Source: Toxorhynchites rutilus septentrionalis | Lineage: Eukaryota; Arthropoda; Insecta; Diptera; Culicidae | Assembly (NCBI RefSeq): GCF_029784135.1 | Contig: NC_073745.1 | Coordinates: 111,225,216-111,289,215, forward strand | DNA: 64,000 nucleotides | Direction of reading: 5' to 3' | In this document: positions 43,834 through 54,376 of the stretch, one piece after another | Layout of the letters: every line of letters begins with the position of its first letter | How positions within the stretch are numbered: the first letter of the stretch is position 1 | The notes under the pieces: generated by a model | Seen by the model: the letters and a program-made list of their open reading frames with translations, nothing else | Databases searched by the model: none | What the model was told of the DNA's origin: nothing | Translations under genes and position numbers: made by a program

Positions 43834-44249
43834 ATCTATATAAATAAAAATGGAAGACCAAATGTGTTGGTGAGCGGAAAACCCGAGGAAGGAATGTATG
43901 CGCCGTCTTTATTTTATTGTATTCGTCTCTTCCCGTAAATCAATGTTATGTTATGGTTAAAATTTTGAATTTTATCAAACATGTATTCCATGTAACGGAG
44001 CAATATGTTATTTGCTAGTGAATCAAGAATCATGAACGAAAATTTATGTGTATTATGATGACGAGTTTCGATAAAAGTAATAGGAAAATTTTAGTAAAAA
44101 AAAATTGTAAAAGGCCAAATAAAAGGTCAATCAAAGGCGAGTTCTGCGATTGAACCCACGAAGTTCGCTTAGTAAGAAAACGCGAATATTCGAATGAGTT
44201 CATATAAAAAAAAATTTTTGGGCGAGACGAAGTTCACTAGGTCAGCTAG
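43834..44249 (+). mobile_element. Helitron-like repeat, right part of the interrupted copy, with 3' end
   Basis: It resumes after the hAT-like element and matches 18116-18525 (GGAAGGAAT, ATTCCATGTAACGGAG, GAGTTCTGCGATTG, GCTTAGTAAGAAAACG). It ends GGTCAGCTAG at 44249, followed by T, the CTRR/T form expected of a Helitron 3' terminus. Confidence 0.82.
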
Positions 44250-45830
44250 TGAAACATATATAAAAACATGTATTGAATAATTTAAAAAAATTAAAAAATA
44301 AATTAAGTTGTACGTATCTGAATGTTGCAGTATCAGCACCATGAACACCAATCGCTATTTCAGTGGCCTGTTTTGTATTTTCGCCTTTATAAAAGAAAAA
44401 GTTTAAAATGTACCGAATTTTCTCTTTGTTGACCTCTATTGTTAACACCCTATAACTCACAACTGAATGGAAAAAACAAAAAACAGCAAAAGTTTTTTTT
44501 AGTATGAAATGTCACCTTTACAACGAGCCTAAACTTGAAATTGTATGATTGATATTACGCGAAATGTTGATCACTAAAGCATGGTACCGAGAAAATCGTG
44601 GATTACTTTTTCCCCAACGGATCATCCATGCATTTTTCGTTGCGATATCCAACAGGAATTTGAACGTTTTCGAAAGCCCTTGGGTTCTTAGTTTTTCCAA
44701 TCATAAACATCGGCAATTTGTGAGTACCCGTAGCATTTGCGCATGGAATAAAGGATACTCTTTCTTTTGCCATATTTAGCTCCGGAACAGTAGACTTTTC
44801 AGTGTATACTAAAGTGTTCCCGAGGAATGTCTTATAAAAAAGTTGAAGGGGGTGAGCCTAGAGGCACGGATGGGATCATGACATAGGACTGTGATTGTGT
44901 GTAGTGATTGCATTTTAATTGAGTTTTTTATTGTTCAAAATCTGTTTTTTTTCTTTTGATACATCAAATGGATGCCCTGGAAAAACCGTTTCCTGTATGT
45001 ACTTGTATCCTTTAAACGGGTTAGATGACATAACGTGGTAGAATTCGGTATCGCATTCTGTTCAAAAATGTACACAAAAATACCATTAAAGCCATTACTA
45101 CTGTTTTCTTCTGTTTATTCAATCATGCAGATGAAGACAAAGAGTCATCAGGTATAATTTCTAAACACATGTCTAAATAGTTAAGACCTACATAAATATA
45201 AGCCTGCGTCAAATCAATCTATGACTACAAAAATATATTATAGATAAAAAAAAGCATTATCTCCTTCGTTACCACGTTGTCCGGAACATTATTTGTAATA
45301 ACTTTATAGCCCGGTAAGATCGCGACTACTCAAGCTATCATAATCTGATATACGTGAATATACCCTTTCGAACTTCTAAATCGGCAGCCTGTTAAATTCA
45401 TTAACCCCTACTCGTACGATTTAATTTTAGGAAAAGCGAACCAATTGCCAACGCTTCGATGAGTCACGCATCGAGTAATTTCACTTCTCTATTGAACATT
45501 TTAGTAGCTAGTGATATGAAAGCGCACTACGAGAGAGACTCGATGTTATACGTTATGGCACAATCATTTCACATCGAGTGAGACTCGATGTTGTACGTGA
45601 AAGGGTTAATTGCATTTTTTCATAACCAAACAACATCTCGCTATTATGACATCCTGGACCACAATTGCATAAATTGTTAGTAAGACCTGCTGCTTTCTGT
45701 CGTGTAAACAAACAATGCTTCAAATGATATTCTAGTGTGTAAGTATTGGTGACTACCATACACTGCATGATTTTCATATGAGAATGCGCAAGCGCTGAGC
45801 GTAAACCAAAGGTTTTGTATTTTTCAAGTG
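44250..45830. other. No gene recognised; scattered interspersed repeat pieces
   Basis: 44800-44960 matches 34690-34870 in reverse. At 45535-45605 the words GAGACTCGATGTT and TACGT recur twice within 60 bases. No frame has a domain. Confidence 0.4.
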
Positions 45831-47013
45831 TCAAGTTTCTATGAGACCAGTTACATTCTCCGTTGTTTTAGTTGTTTTGATCAATAAATATGAAAAATTC
45901 CGAAAGGAAAAGTGCTCACGGAAAGAAAAGAACAACAAATCGATGCATTTCACCATGAAAATGTTGGCATCAGAGCAATTTTTCGTCGCATTCGAGGATC
46001 CAATCAAGTAGTGCTCAATTATTTGACAATCCTAAAGGATACGGTAAGATGGGGAGAGCTCCACGTAAATCGAAGCTCTCTGACCGGTATAAGCGAGAAA
46101 TAGCTAGAACAGCTTCTAATACCTCAAAATCGCTTATGCAAATAAAGCAACATTACAATTTAAATGCTACTCGGGTGAAAATTCGTGAAGTTTTGGTAAA
46201 GAATCCTCACAAAAAGAGAGCTTAAAAGGTTAAAGCTCCTCATCTCACACCATCTCACATCGGAAGACGTCTGAGTTTTGCCAAAGCTCACATGAACTGA
46301 CAGTGGGGCATGGTATGTTATGACAAAGAATGTATCCAAAAGAATACATTTTGCTATATACCATAACGAAAAGTTCTTCAATGTATAGAACATCTTCACT
46401 GCCGAAAAAAGTTGAATTTGGATGGCCCTGATGGTTTCAACGGACATTGGCGTGATTTACTGGAGAAGGAACAGTATTTTTCAACCAGGAATTTTGGTGG
46501 AGGCTCGTTCATGGTTTGTGCGGGATTCAGAGCAACCGGAAAGCTCAAGATAGCTTCACATCATTCAAGGATCACATGCATGTTCTGGAATCCTCTCTCC
46601 TACCGTTTTTGCGTGGATATTGTCACAAAAAAATCATATTTCAGAAAAACAATGCTACTATTCATACCAGCAAGTAAACTAAGCAATGGATTAAGGACCA
46701 AAAACTTATTTTTTTGGACTGGCCGGCTCGCTTTCCAGACTTGAATCATGTTGAAAATCTTAGGGGAATCCTTGTACACTGAGGGAAAACGGTACACCAC
46801 GCTTGATGAGCTCATAATCGCAATTTCGGAAACATGGAAAAATATCGAGAAATACGTTCAGGAAAATTTGGTAAATAATATTCCAACACGAATTTTCCAT
46901 GTTATTAACCGAAATGTCAAAGTTGCCAATTATTGAGATGTAAATCAGCCGATTGTTTTGAATTTTTCATTGATAATACATATGAATTTTGAAATGGTCT
47001 TATAGAAACTGGA
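45831..47013 (+). mobile_element. Tc1-like transposon, decayed
   Basis: TCAAGTTTCTATGAGACCA at 45831-45849 is inverted against TGGTCTTATAGAAACTGGA at 46995-47013 (three mismatches), with a dead Tc1 transposase between them on the plus strand. The ~1.2 kb length is normal for Tc1. A third copy of the end, TGGTCTCATAGAAGTTGGA, lies further right at 47628-47646 and continues CAGAGTGTA, so the true outer boundary may be there or another copy abuts. Confidence 0.8.
45886..46936 (+). pseudogene. Tc1-like transposase, multiply broken
   Basis: The N-terminal DNA-binding region starts KNSERKSAHGKKRTTNRCIS/QIDAFHHENVGIRAIFRRIRGSN in shifting frames. The catalytic core gives KKLNLDGPDGFNGHWRDLL, where the first Asp of the usual SDEKK motif reads Ala, and FGGGSFMVCAGF. 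The NNATIHTSK region has Asn for the second catalytic Asp, and LDWPARFPDLNHVENLRGIL keeps the Glu. Several frameshifts (near 46025, 46390 and 46600-46690) and stops break it, so two catalytic residues and the frame are lost. The C-terminal frame 46748-46936 ends NVKVANY-stop. Confidence 0.85.
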
Positions 47014-47961
47014 CAGCCGAAATAATCATATTTAAGCACAATAAATAAACATACAACTCTTTTGGACAAAATTGACGTTAAATATACTTTGTTCTAAGCA
47101 AGATGGTGGAGTTAACAGGTGGCTCGTAATTTACACTATTTAGAAAAGACGTATGAGGAATGGCAAGAGGAAAAGTTTGGATTTGTTTATGTTATTACCT
47201 ACGTTGGTATGGTTACATTTGATTTCGTCGAAGGTATTTGAAGCAGTATAATAAATAAACAGTTGTCGTTGAAAATAGTAACCTAGTAACCTTTATGCAT
47301 ATGCCTCCACCAGCTGGCTCGGCTAATGTGATATGATTTATTCAGGGAATGCTTTGATCGTGGTAACGCCACATGCGCATAATTTGCAGCTTTGTTTTTG
47401 TGCTGGTTCATAACGGCAATCAACCGTGCCGGCGAAACTGTAGTCAATGTTTAGTGTTGTTTTTATACCATCTATGTAAATAAGTTCAAACTTAAGGGAT
47501 ACGTCCGAACGGCAATTCTGACATTACGTTTTACCTTCCACTTCACATCCTTGGTTCTAAGCATTCTATAATGCATGAATATATCTTGTTGAAATTCTTA
47601 CTGTTTGTGTTGCAATAAAATCGGGGTGGTCTCATAGAAGTTGGACAGAGTGTACTTTGAGTTATGAGCATTTTTAATATTAAATTCAATTCTAGAGTGA
47701 GATATTTTATCGGTATATTAAAAATGTTATTTTTCCTAAATAGATTATCAAAGTTGCGATTTTTGAAGAATAGTTCATTGGTTCTGGATACATTCTTATA
47801 AAAAAATCAGTCATAATCAAAATTGGTCATCTGATAATGAACATTGTGATTTTGAGTAGCTGATACTTTATGTGTAATGTTTTAAACAGAATCGGAGGTG
47901 GTCGCGTTAAAAATGTCTATTTTTCGGCTGATTCGGCGTGGAATTGCTCCATATTGAATAT
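47014..47961. other. No gene recognised; extra Tc1 end and repeat words
   Basis: 47628-47655 is an additional Tc1-type end. 47770-47960 holds ATCAGTCATAATCAAAATTGG, GGTCGCGTTAAAAATG and GGCGTGGAATTGCTCCATATT, also found at 59558-59620 and reversed at 33980-34050, so it is an interspersed repeat. Confidence 0.5.
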
Positions 47962-48352
47962 GACAATGCACAATGGTCCAGGAGATGTATTTAAGTAGAA
48001 ATTAGCATTTAGACCTCGACAGTTATTCTCTAGACAAAAACTGTCTTGTTACATATGCTAGAGAGCTCATTTTTATGTTATCAAAAATAGGGTAACCAAA
48101 ATTGTCGATGAAATAAAAAATCTAACTTTCTTATCTTTATAGATAAGGTAAACATAGTTTAAGGTTATAGGTAAACATAGTTAGACAATGTTGTTATCTC
48201 CGTTATTTGAAACATCTTGATAACATAAAAATGAGCGCTCTATCATATGTCACAACTTTGTCGAAGACAGTTTTTGTCTAGAGAATAACTGTCGAGCTCT
48301 AAATGCTAATTTCTACTTAAATACATCTCCTGGATCATTGTGCAATGGTATT
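47962..48352. repeat. Foldback repeat, arms about 125-145 bp
   Basis: GCACAATGGTCCAGGAGATG, TTAAGTAGAAATTAGCATTT, CGACAGTTATTCTCTAGACA and GCTCATTTTTATGTTATCAA in the left arm (47968-48090) recur inverted at 48225-48352, with very few differences apart from a short extra segment. The ~130 bp loop is unrelated. Confidence 0.92.
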
Positions 48353-48359
48353 AAACCAT

Positions 48360-50240
48360 GTTTTCAAAATAAAAATAATATGTTTATTTCATGTGAAATA
48401 TGTGATGCTTATATAATTTCAAAAGAAATTGTTGTTTTAAGATTTGCTATGTTCATACCGACGTAAATAAATCTTCAGTTGTGTTTGTTTCACACGTGAG
48501 GAACAAACATATGTCACATATCCTCACCAAATGTGAAGCACTTTATACTTCCAATTACTCACAGCAGCATCGTAATGAATCTTTTTAAACTCCCAGGATA
48601 ATCCCCAAAAATGAATCGATCTACTTAGAAGCTTTGCACGCCTCAAGCACCACTTCAGGTAACCACCATCAGTCCCAATAGATCGATGCCGCTTCATCCG
48701 ATTTGCTACTGAATGAAATAAAAACAAAACCATCGAAACACGTAATCCAGCTCCATATCTTAAGCTGCCTCACTTTGCACACGTCGTTTGCGAGAGGACC
48801 ACTTTTAAGTAGACTTATCTCCGCACAGTCTCAGCGCGGTGATCTTTTCCGATGGGTGTCGCATTCAAAAGCGGCTAAATATCACAAAGCTTCTCGTTTT
48901 TTTGCCTCTTGCGATACCGATCTGCCTCAGCTAACACAGAAAAGCCGTTTAATACGAGTCCCGCATTTTCACACCGTTCGGATCGTTGGAAAAGCCCAAA
49001 GGAATGCTGCCTGCCGATGGTAAATATGTGTGACCGTCATCGGGCACCGCCGCTGGTTCTCGTAATGAATTTACGATGTTTCTTAAATTAAGTTCAAGTA
49101 TTTGCCACTGCCTGATTGTTGATTGCTTAACTTTAGCCGAACTACTCGGGGCGACGGAAAGATTCTGAACACCTTTTTGTGCAGATTTGCGGGCGCTGAT
49201 TGTCACCAGAAACTACAGCTGCTTGGAATACTTTTTTGTCTCATTTTCTCACCCTAATAGAGAGGAAGAGAAAAACATTCAGCTTCCACCGCGAGCGTAT
49301 GCGGAATTATCATTCAATCTGCAATTGATTAGGTTTAAGTACAAGTTCTTTGCGCATCGGCACGACTGTTCCGCGCGCTTCGGCGGCCTCGAAATATTTC
49401 ACTTATCGATGTGCGATATTCAAAGAGTCCTAAATACCAGTAATTACGGCGAGCCAAACCTGACAACTTATTTAGCGAGGTGAAAATTCCAACCTCCGGT
49501 TACATGCCCATTTACCCAGGGCCCTATCGGAACTATACCGGTTTATAACCGGCGGCAGATGAGAACTGTGTGACAATGTGTCCTGCATCTTGCCCCAGCA
49601 ACAACGGGGCCATGGGCACCGGAACGATTCCATAAATTTGGAGAATCGATCGATTGGCGCCTGCGGACGTGTAAATTCTGTAGCAGATAAGTATCGCACT
49701 TGCACCCGGAGAAGTTCTACTCCCTGCGGGGCTCGCAACGGACTGGCTGCTAGGCTCTTGGTGACATCCATGTTTGCATTACAAATTCTAGTGCTTTACA
49801 TATTTGCACCTTTAGTTTCCGCGCCTTCAGCGATCTTTGTGCGCAAAAAGCGCATCGTAGCGATTGACTATTACATAAATAAAACATGCTCACGAATCTA
49901 ATATTTAGCATGTAATGGAATTTTTCTACCATGCATCCGCACTCGTGTCGGGTAGTGTGCACATTGGCTAGGTTGGGGAAATTCTTCGGAGAGCGTATCT
50001 TTGTCGCATGGAAACACCGATAGATGCTTATCGGCGTGAAAAGTGGGATACGCTGCGAGAATCCGTTGTTTGGTGATTAGGGGCGAAAGTTCTTTGTTTG
50101 CCGGGGATTTAATCTTTGACGCAGTGATATTTCGTGGACAATGTGTTGGAACGATGATGATGATCTCATCTCCCACTCATAAGAAGGCTTAATTTATATG
50201 AGTAATTAAACAGGGCTTTATACATTGGTGAGAGTCTAAC
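48360..50240. other. No gene recognised; GC-richer single-copy-looking DNA
   Basis: 48600-50170 is GC-richer and stop-poor, so several overlapping frames of 60-107 codons appear on both strands; none carries a domain. ACCGGTTTATAACCGG at 49538-49553 is a palindrome. Nothing more can be assigned. Confidence 0.35.
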
Positions 50241-50244
50241 ACCA

Positions 50245-50667
50245 TAGAAACATTTATTGCCCCCTAAAACCTTCAGATGCCAAATTTGGTGTCATTTGCT
50301 TGATTAATTCTCGAATAATGCAGAAATTTGTGTTTGATTTGTATGGCACCCCTCCCTCCTCTGAAATGGAAGGAGGAGTCCAAAAAATTGAAACACATAT
50401 TTTAATCAAACATATTTCAACAGAACATGACAATTGAAAATTTTCAGAAAACCCTGAATAAAATGGGAAATTTTTCGAAAATTCAATTCCCATATTCGCA
50501 TATTCCCAATTTCATAGTGATAAACGTTGTTAGTCCATTTGATGTTTGCGCTAACCAAATTGATCTTTGTTCATTTTAATGTGACAAAACTCACTCCTAT
50601 ATCGTCTTCTACCTATATAAAAGAAAATGGAAATGAATGGCGGATCGAAGTTTGCCGGGTCAGCTAG
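50245..50667 (+). mobile_element. Helitron-like copy with reversed tandem unit and intact 3' end
   Basis: 50245-50345 is one ~143 bp unit in reverse orientation (ATTGCCCCCTAAAACCT, TTGCTTGATTAATTCTCGA). From about 50346 the forward sequence resumes (CCCTCCCTCCTCTGAAATGG), followed by the conserved block and CGAAGTTTGCCGGGTCAGCTAG ending at 50667 before T. The orientation switch is unlike the other copies. Confidence 0.8.
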
Positions 50668-51019
50668 TTATCTGTATAATAAGAGGTGTATGATATATCC
50701 GGGTAAATGGGAGTAGAATTGCTGCAAAAAATTGTAGGTCGGTTCAAGACCACCTTTTTTGAAGGTGTCGAAAAATGAGACTTCTGATTTGGCCTCTGTT
50801 TTACTCTTTGTTAGCACCAGTGTTGCCACATTTTAATCTGTACCAGAAGGGAAAACATCTTTCTCATCTGCACTTTTTCTTCAAAAAATCTGTACCATTG
50901 GAATTATTTATTGCAGAGAAAAATCATGAAATATGAAGAAAATACTCATTTGTTTACTAGAAAATAGTTTATTTACTTACTTACTTTATATCTATATTTA
51001 TTTACTACGAATACTAGTA
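50668..51019. other. Short spacer with GTTGCCACA/CTGTACC repeat words
   Basis: 50815-50910 repeats the words ATCTGTACC and CATCTGCAC after GTTGCCACATTTT, a form also seen near 5995-6085. No frame. Confidence 0.4.
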
Positions 51020-51848
51020 CAACGCGAACACGATTATATAGAGTTTCTGATTTCTTTTCACTGTATATAATCGAACAAAAAAAAATTTTTTCATTCGTTT
51101 TTTTACATGTGATTTTAGTTTTTTTGAATATCAAAGAGGAATTTCATTTTTGATTAATCCCCTCAAGTCAGAAAACACCTTTCTCACATGAAAAAAAAAT
51201 TAATTTATCCTTATTATCTCAGGATCATATTTGATGAAAAAAAATCCTTCTACACATATGTTCGAATTTCAAGAATGACAAAGTTATAGAGCTTTTATTT
51301 TGTTTCTGACTCTGTTGCCACAAACTGGATCTACATTAAATAGTAGGCTACAGAGGACGATCCTGTTGCTTTCTTGTGAAAGATGAGAAAATTTAGTACA
51401 GGATAAAATAGTGGAGCATCTAAATTAGTGGATTTCAATAACATTTTGGAAGTGAAAAACTTAAAAGGTAATAATTTTCAATGTGTTATTATTAATTTAA
51501 TCCTAAAAATTCATATTAAACTAGATTGTTTCTATCAATTAAATTGAAGCTTTCTAACTCTCTACAATTTGTTCTTTGACACCCAACTTCTATCTTTCTT
51601 AATTTGGATGCAATATCGATATAATAATTCCTGGTGAAAATTCAAGCAAAATCTTCAAAAATCACGATTTTTAACTGTACATGTAATAGCCACTTAAATT
51701 ACACCTTAGCGTTGAAAGATTTAATTTCTTCTTGAAATAAGCCATATTTGAAATATAAAAAAAAATCCAGACTGTATATAATCGAGTCCAAAATTGTATA
51801 TAATCGAATCATATATAATCGAGTCTGTATATAATCGAGTCCGACCTG
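51020..51848. mobile_element. pogo/Tc1-mariner-like MITE, reversed relative of 27440-28171
   Basis: The right end GTATATAATCGAGTCCGACCTG stops at 51848 before TA and is preceded by four ATATAATCGA words. The interior (TTAATCCCCTCAAGTCAGAA, CACCTTTCTCACATGAAA, TCAGGATCATATTTGATGA, CTGACTCTGTTGCC) is the reverse of 27840-28120. The left end is degenerate near 51020-51075. Its right 318 bp was carried into the second copy of the tandem duplication (55266-55583). Confidence 0.8.
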
Positions 51849-53959
51849 TACTTACGTATCAACGCCGCCGGAAATTATTATTTTATTTTTGTTATTGATT
51901 TCATTTTTCCGTAATGGAATTTATTCTGAGAGGGGCAAAGTCACCATCTAACGAGGCGACGGCCCCAAGCCGCCGAGGTGACGCAATCGGAGTCGAATTC
52001 AATGTACATTTAATTTGCTAGCATCGAATCACTCGTGTGTTTGAGGATGCTTATACATAGTCTTTCTTAATGTTGATTGCGCACTATTATTCAGGAAAAT
52101 ACTCGAGAGAAATTTACCTTTCCCGATAAATCTGTACGTGTGGTAAAACTGGTTAGCACTCATGATCCACACCGACCAGTATAAAACATATTTCAAGAGT
52201 TATAGTGTTCATTTCAATACCGAAGTTGTATTGAAAAAAAAGGATAACATTTGTTCTAAACTGCTTGCGCCGAATTCGCGAAGACAGTGGCATGGTGTCG
52301 ACGTCCGGTGGCAACTTCAAATTAGGGCCATAATTTGGGTCCCAAACTCGTTTGTGTAATCTCTATCAGATTAGAAGACACGAAGCCGGTTTTTAAATTC
52401 TAAAATTTGAATGAAAATTTTCACATCATGTTATTTGATTACTTGAAACACGTGTTTCTGACTTTCATTCAACCATATGGCTAAACAATTCCAACATTGT
52501 TGCTGAATTTCTTCGACATAGTATAGAGTTGTCTTAATAAAAAAATTCGAGGGGTTGTATCCGAGACACGACCGCTTAGGACGTAGGACTACGTAATCTT
52601 TTTTTTTTTAATTTTTTGGTTTATCATTTTGGATATTATTTGCGAATACGACGAAGGTTCTTAAATAACTCTTTAGTAAAAAGTTCCGGGGACCCTGAAA
52701 AGGTTTACTGGTTTGCGTGGTTTTGTAGAATCATTTCTAAAAGCAACGATTCTTTCTTGCCAAAGCACGCATTGCACTGGATATTTAACGAGAGGCGTCT
52801 TCCATTCATCGCCATTCAACAAGCATCAAACATGCGTTTAACAGATGCACACAGTTGCAGCATCAAAAATGAAACATGAAACGCGAAAATGACCGTTTAT
52901 GAAAAATCGATTCTCGATTCTCGGTCAAAACCGTCAGCAGAACCGTATTGCATCAGAACATGTCGTTGCGCACGAGAACAAATACGAATGGCAACTTAAA
53001 GTATCGAAAGTGTGCTATTCACATGTACAGCTAGCGTTCACAGCTCGAGGGTAAAACATGAAACACGAAACGAGCAGAATAAGCGACCATTGATGCAATA
53101 TTTATACGCTAGCGACAGCTCACTTGCTTCGCAAATATTCTCTTTTCACTATCCCCCTTCGTTTTTTCTATTCTTCTTTTTCTTCTTCTTCTTCTTTTCC
53201 TTTATTTACGGATTACATCCAACGACTCATTCGTCTCCGACTGTTCCTATTCTGGTGGCTGCCTAAGTTGCTCGTTATTGACAGCTCTGTTCGGGAAAGC
53301 ACTCAAATGGACAGAACAAATGTATGGGGAAATGGGAATGCTTCCAATTTTTAATAATATAAACCATATACAGACTATGGGATTGTAATGTATAACATAT
53401 CAAACAAATCTTAGAAAAGTTCCGATTCGATTGGTATGCAAATCGTTAAAATCCGTTCGCAGCAAAAATAGTTATTAACATTAAATTTATTTCATAAAAA
53501 CGTGACCTGTTTTCTGATTTGGCACCCTTAATGTAAGACGTAGTCCTACGTCAAAAATTTCGTATAAGACTTTTTCACCACCTGCAAACAATTTTTTTTC
53601 ATTTAAATAGAATACTAGTTTGATACGAAAAAGCTAATTTTCATTCATAATTTTAATTTTGAAAACGTGTTCATTCCGACTGAAAATCAGCTATTCTTAC
53701 GCTCCCATAAACTAGTAAACGAAGCTCAATGCCGCCAGCACGGATATGTCAATGTGGTGTTTTTAAAAACATTCAACTGATACGTGGACACAACAAGAAC
53801 AATTTTCACACGAATTTTATTTTGTTTTTGTTTACATGAAGAGTGGTGACGCGAATGCTAGATTGTGACCGCAAATCAACAGACTGCGTCAGGTGAATGT
53901 TTTAGTACACAGCGCAAGCAATGACAGCTGATGAGAAGCAACGCACAACGCGGTATTCT

Positions 53960-54123
53960 GTTTCCACCTGCACTCTCAATGCTGTAGCTCACGAACCAAT
54001 CGACCGATTGCTGTCAAATTTTGACACGTATCCATTGAAAGATGGTGCTTTATGATAGTCAAGTACATTTTTGCAAGAGGTGCCATCTAGACGTCGACCT
54101 TATGAACTTTTCAGCCGAACTGT
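53960..54123 (-). mobile_element. Mariner 5' leader fragment (copy 1)
   Basis: Read on the minus strand from ACAGTTCGGCTGAAAA (54123), it matches the left end of the mariner at 15691 through GACAGCAATCGGTCGATTGG and GCATTGAGAGTG, with TA beyond the terminus. It then continues GCAGGTGGAAACAG where the other copy is deleted. No transposase follows. Confidence 0.75.
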
Positions 54124-54274
54124 TATATACAAATTCTGTATCTAAAACTTGGCGAAAAATCTGTAATGTATTCTGTATATGTGGCAACTCTGAATATATA
54201 CAAAATGTTGAAGGGGACGTGTTCTGTGATATAAAAGTTTTTGATATTTATGCACATTTTATTTAAAACACTTT

Positions 54275-54376
54275 AAATTTAACAAAGTTTGCCATATAGT
54301 GGTGCCATGCCGGACTCACAAATCTTCATTTTGGTGAATCTGACACGGCACCAATATAATAACTTTGTTGAAATTT
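54275..54376. repeat. Imperfect ~100 nt palindrome (copy 1)
   Basis: AAATTTAACAAAGTT ... GTGGTGCCATGCCGGACTCAC pairs with GTGAATCTGACACGGCACCA ... AACTTTGTTGAAATTT around a short loop, roughly 80 percent paired. It may be a tiny foldback element or an RNA hairpin. Confidence 0.85.

Noticed and set aside
43834..44249. A stand-alone 416 bp Helitron starting TCTATATAAA after A and ending CTAG before T
   Set aside because: The apparent 5' end is the 8 bp target duplication of the hAT-like insertion; the sequence continues into 37087 leftward when the insert is removed.
53012..53266. Poly-Phe frame resembling a membrane segment (also at 56747-57001)
   Set aside because: It comes from a TTC run; the frame has no homology features and lies in duplicated repeat DNA.
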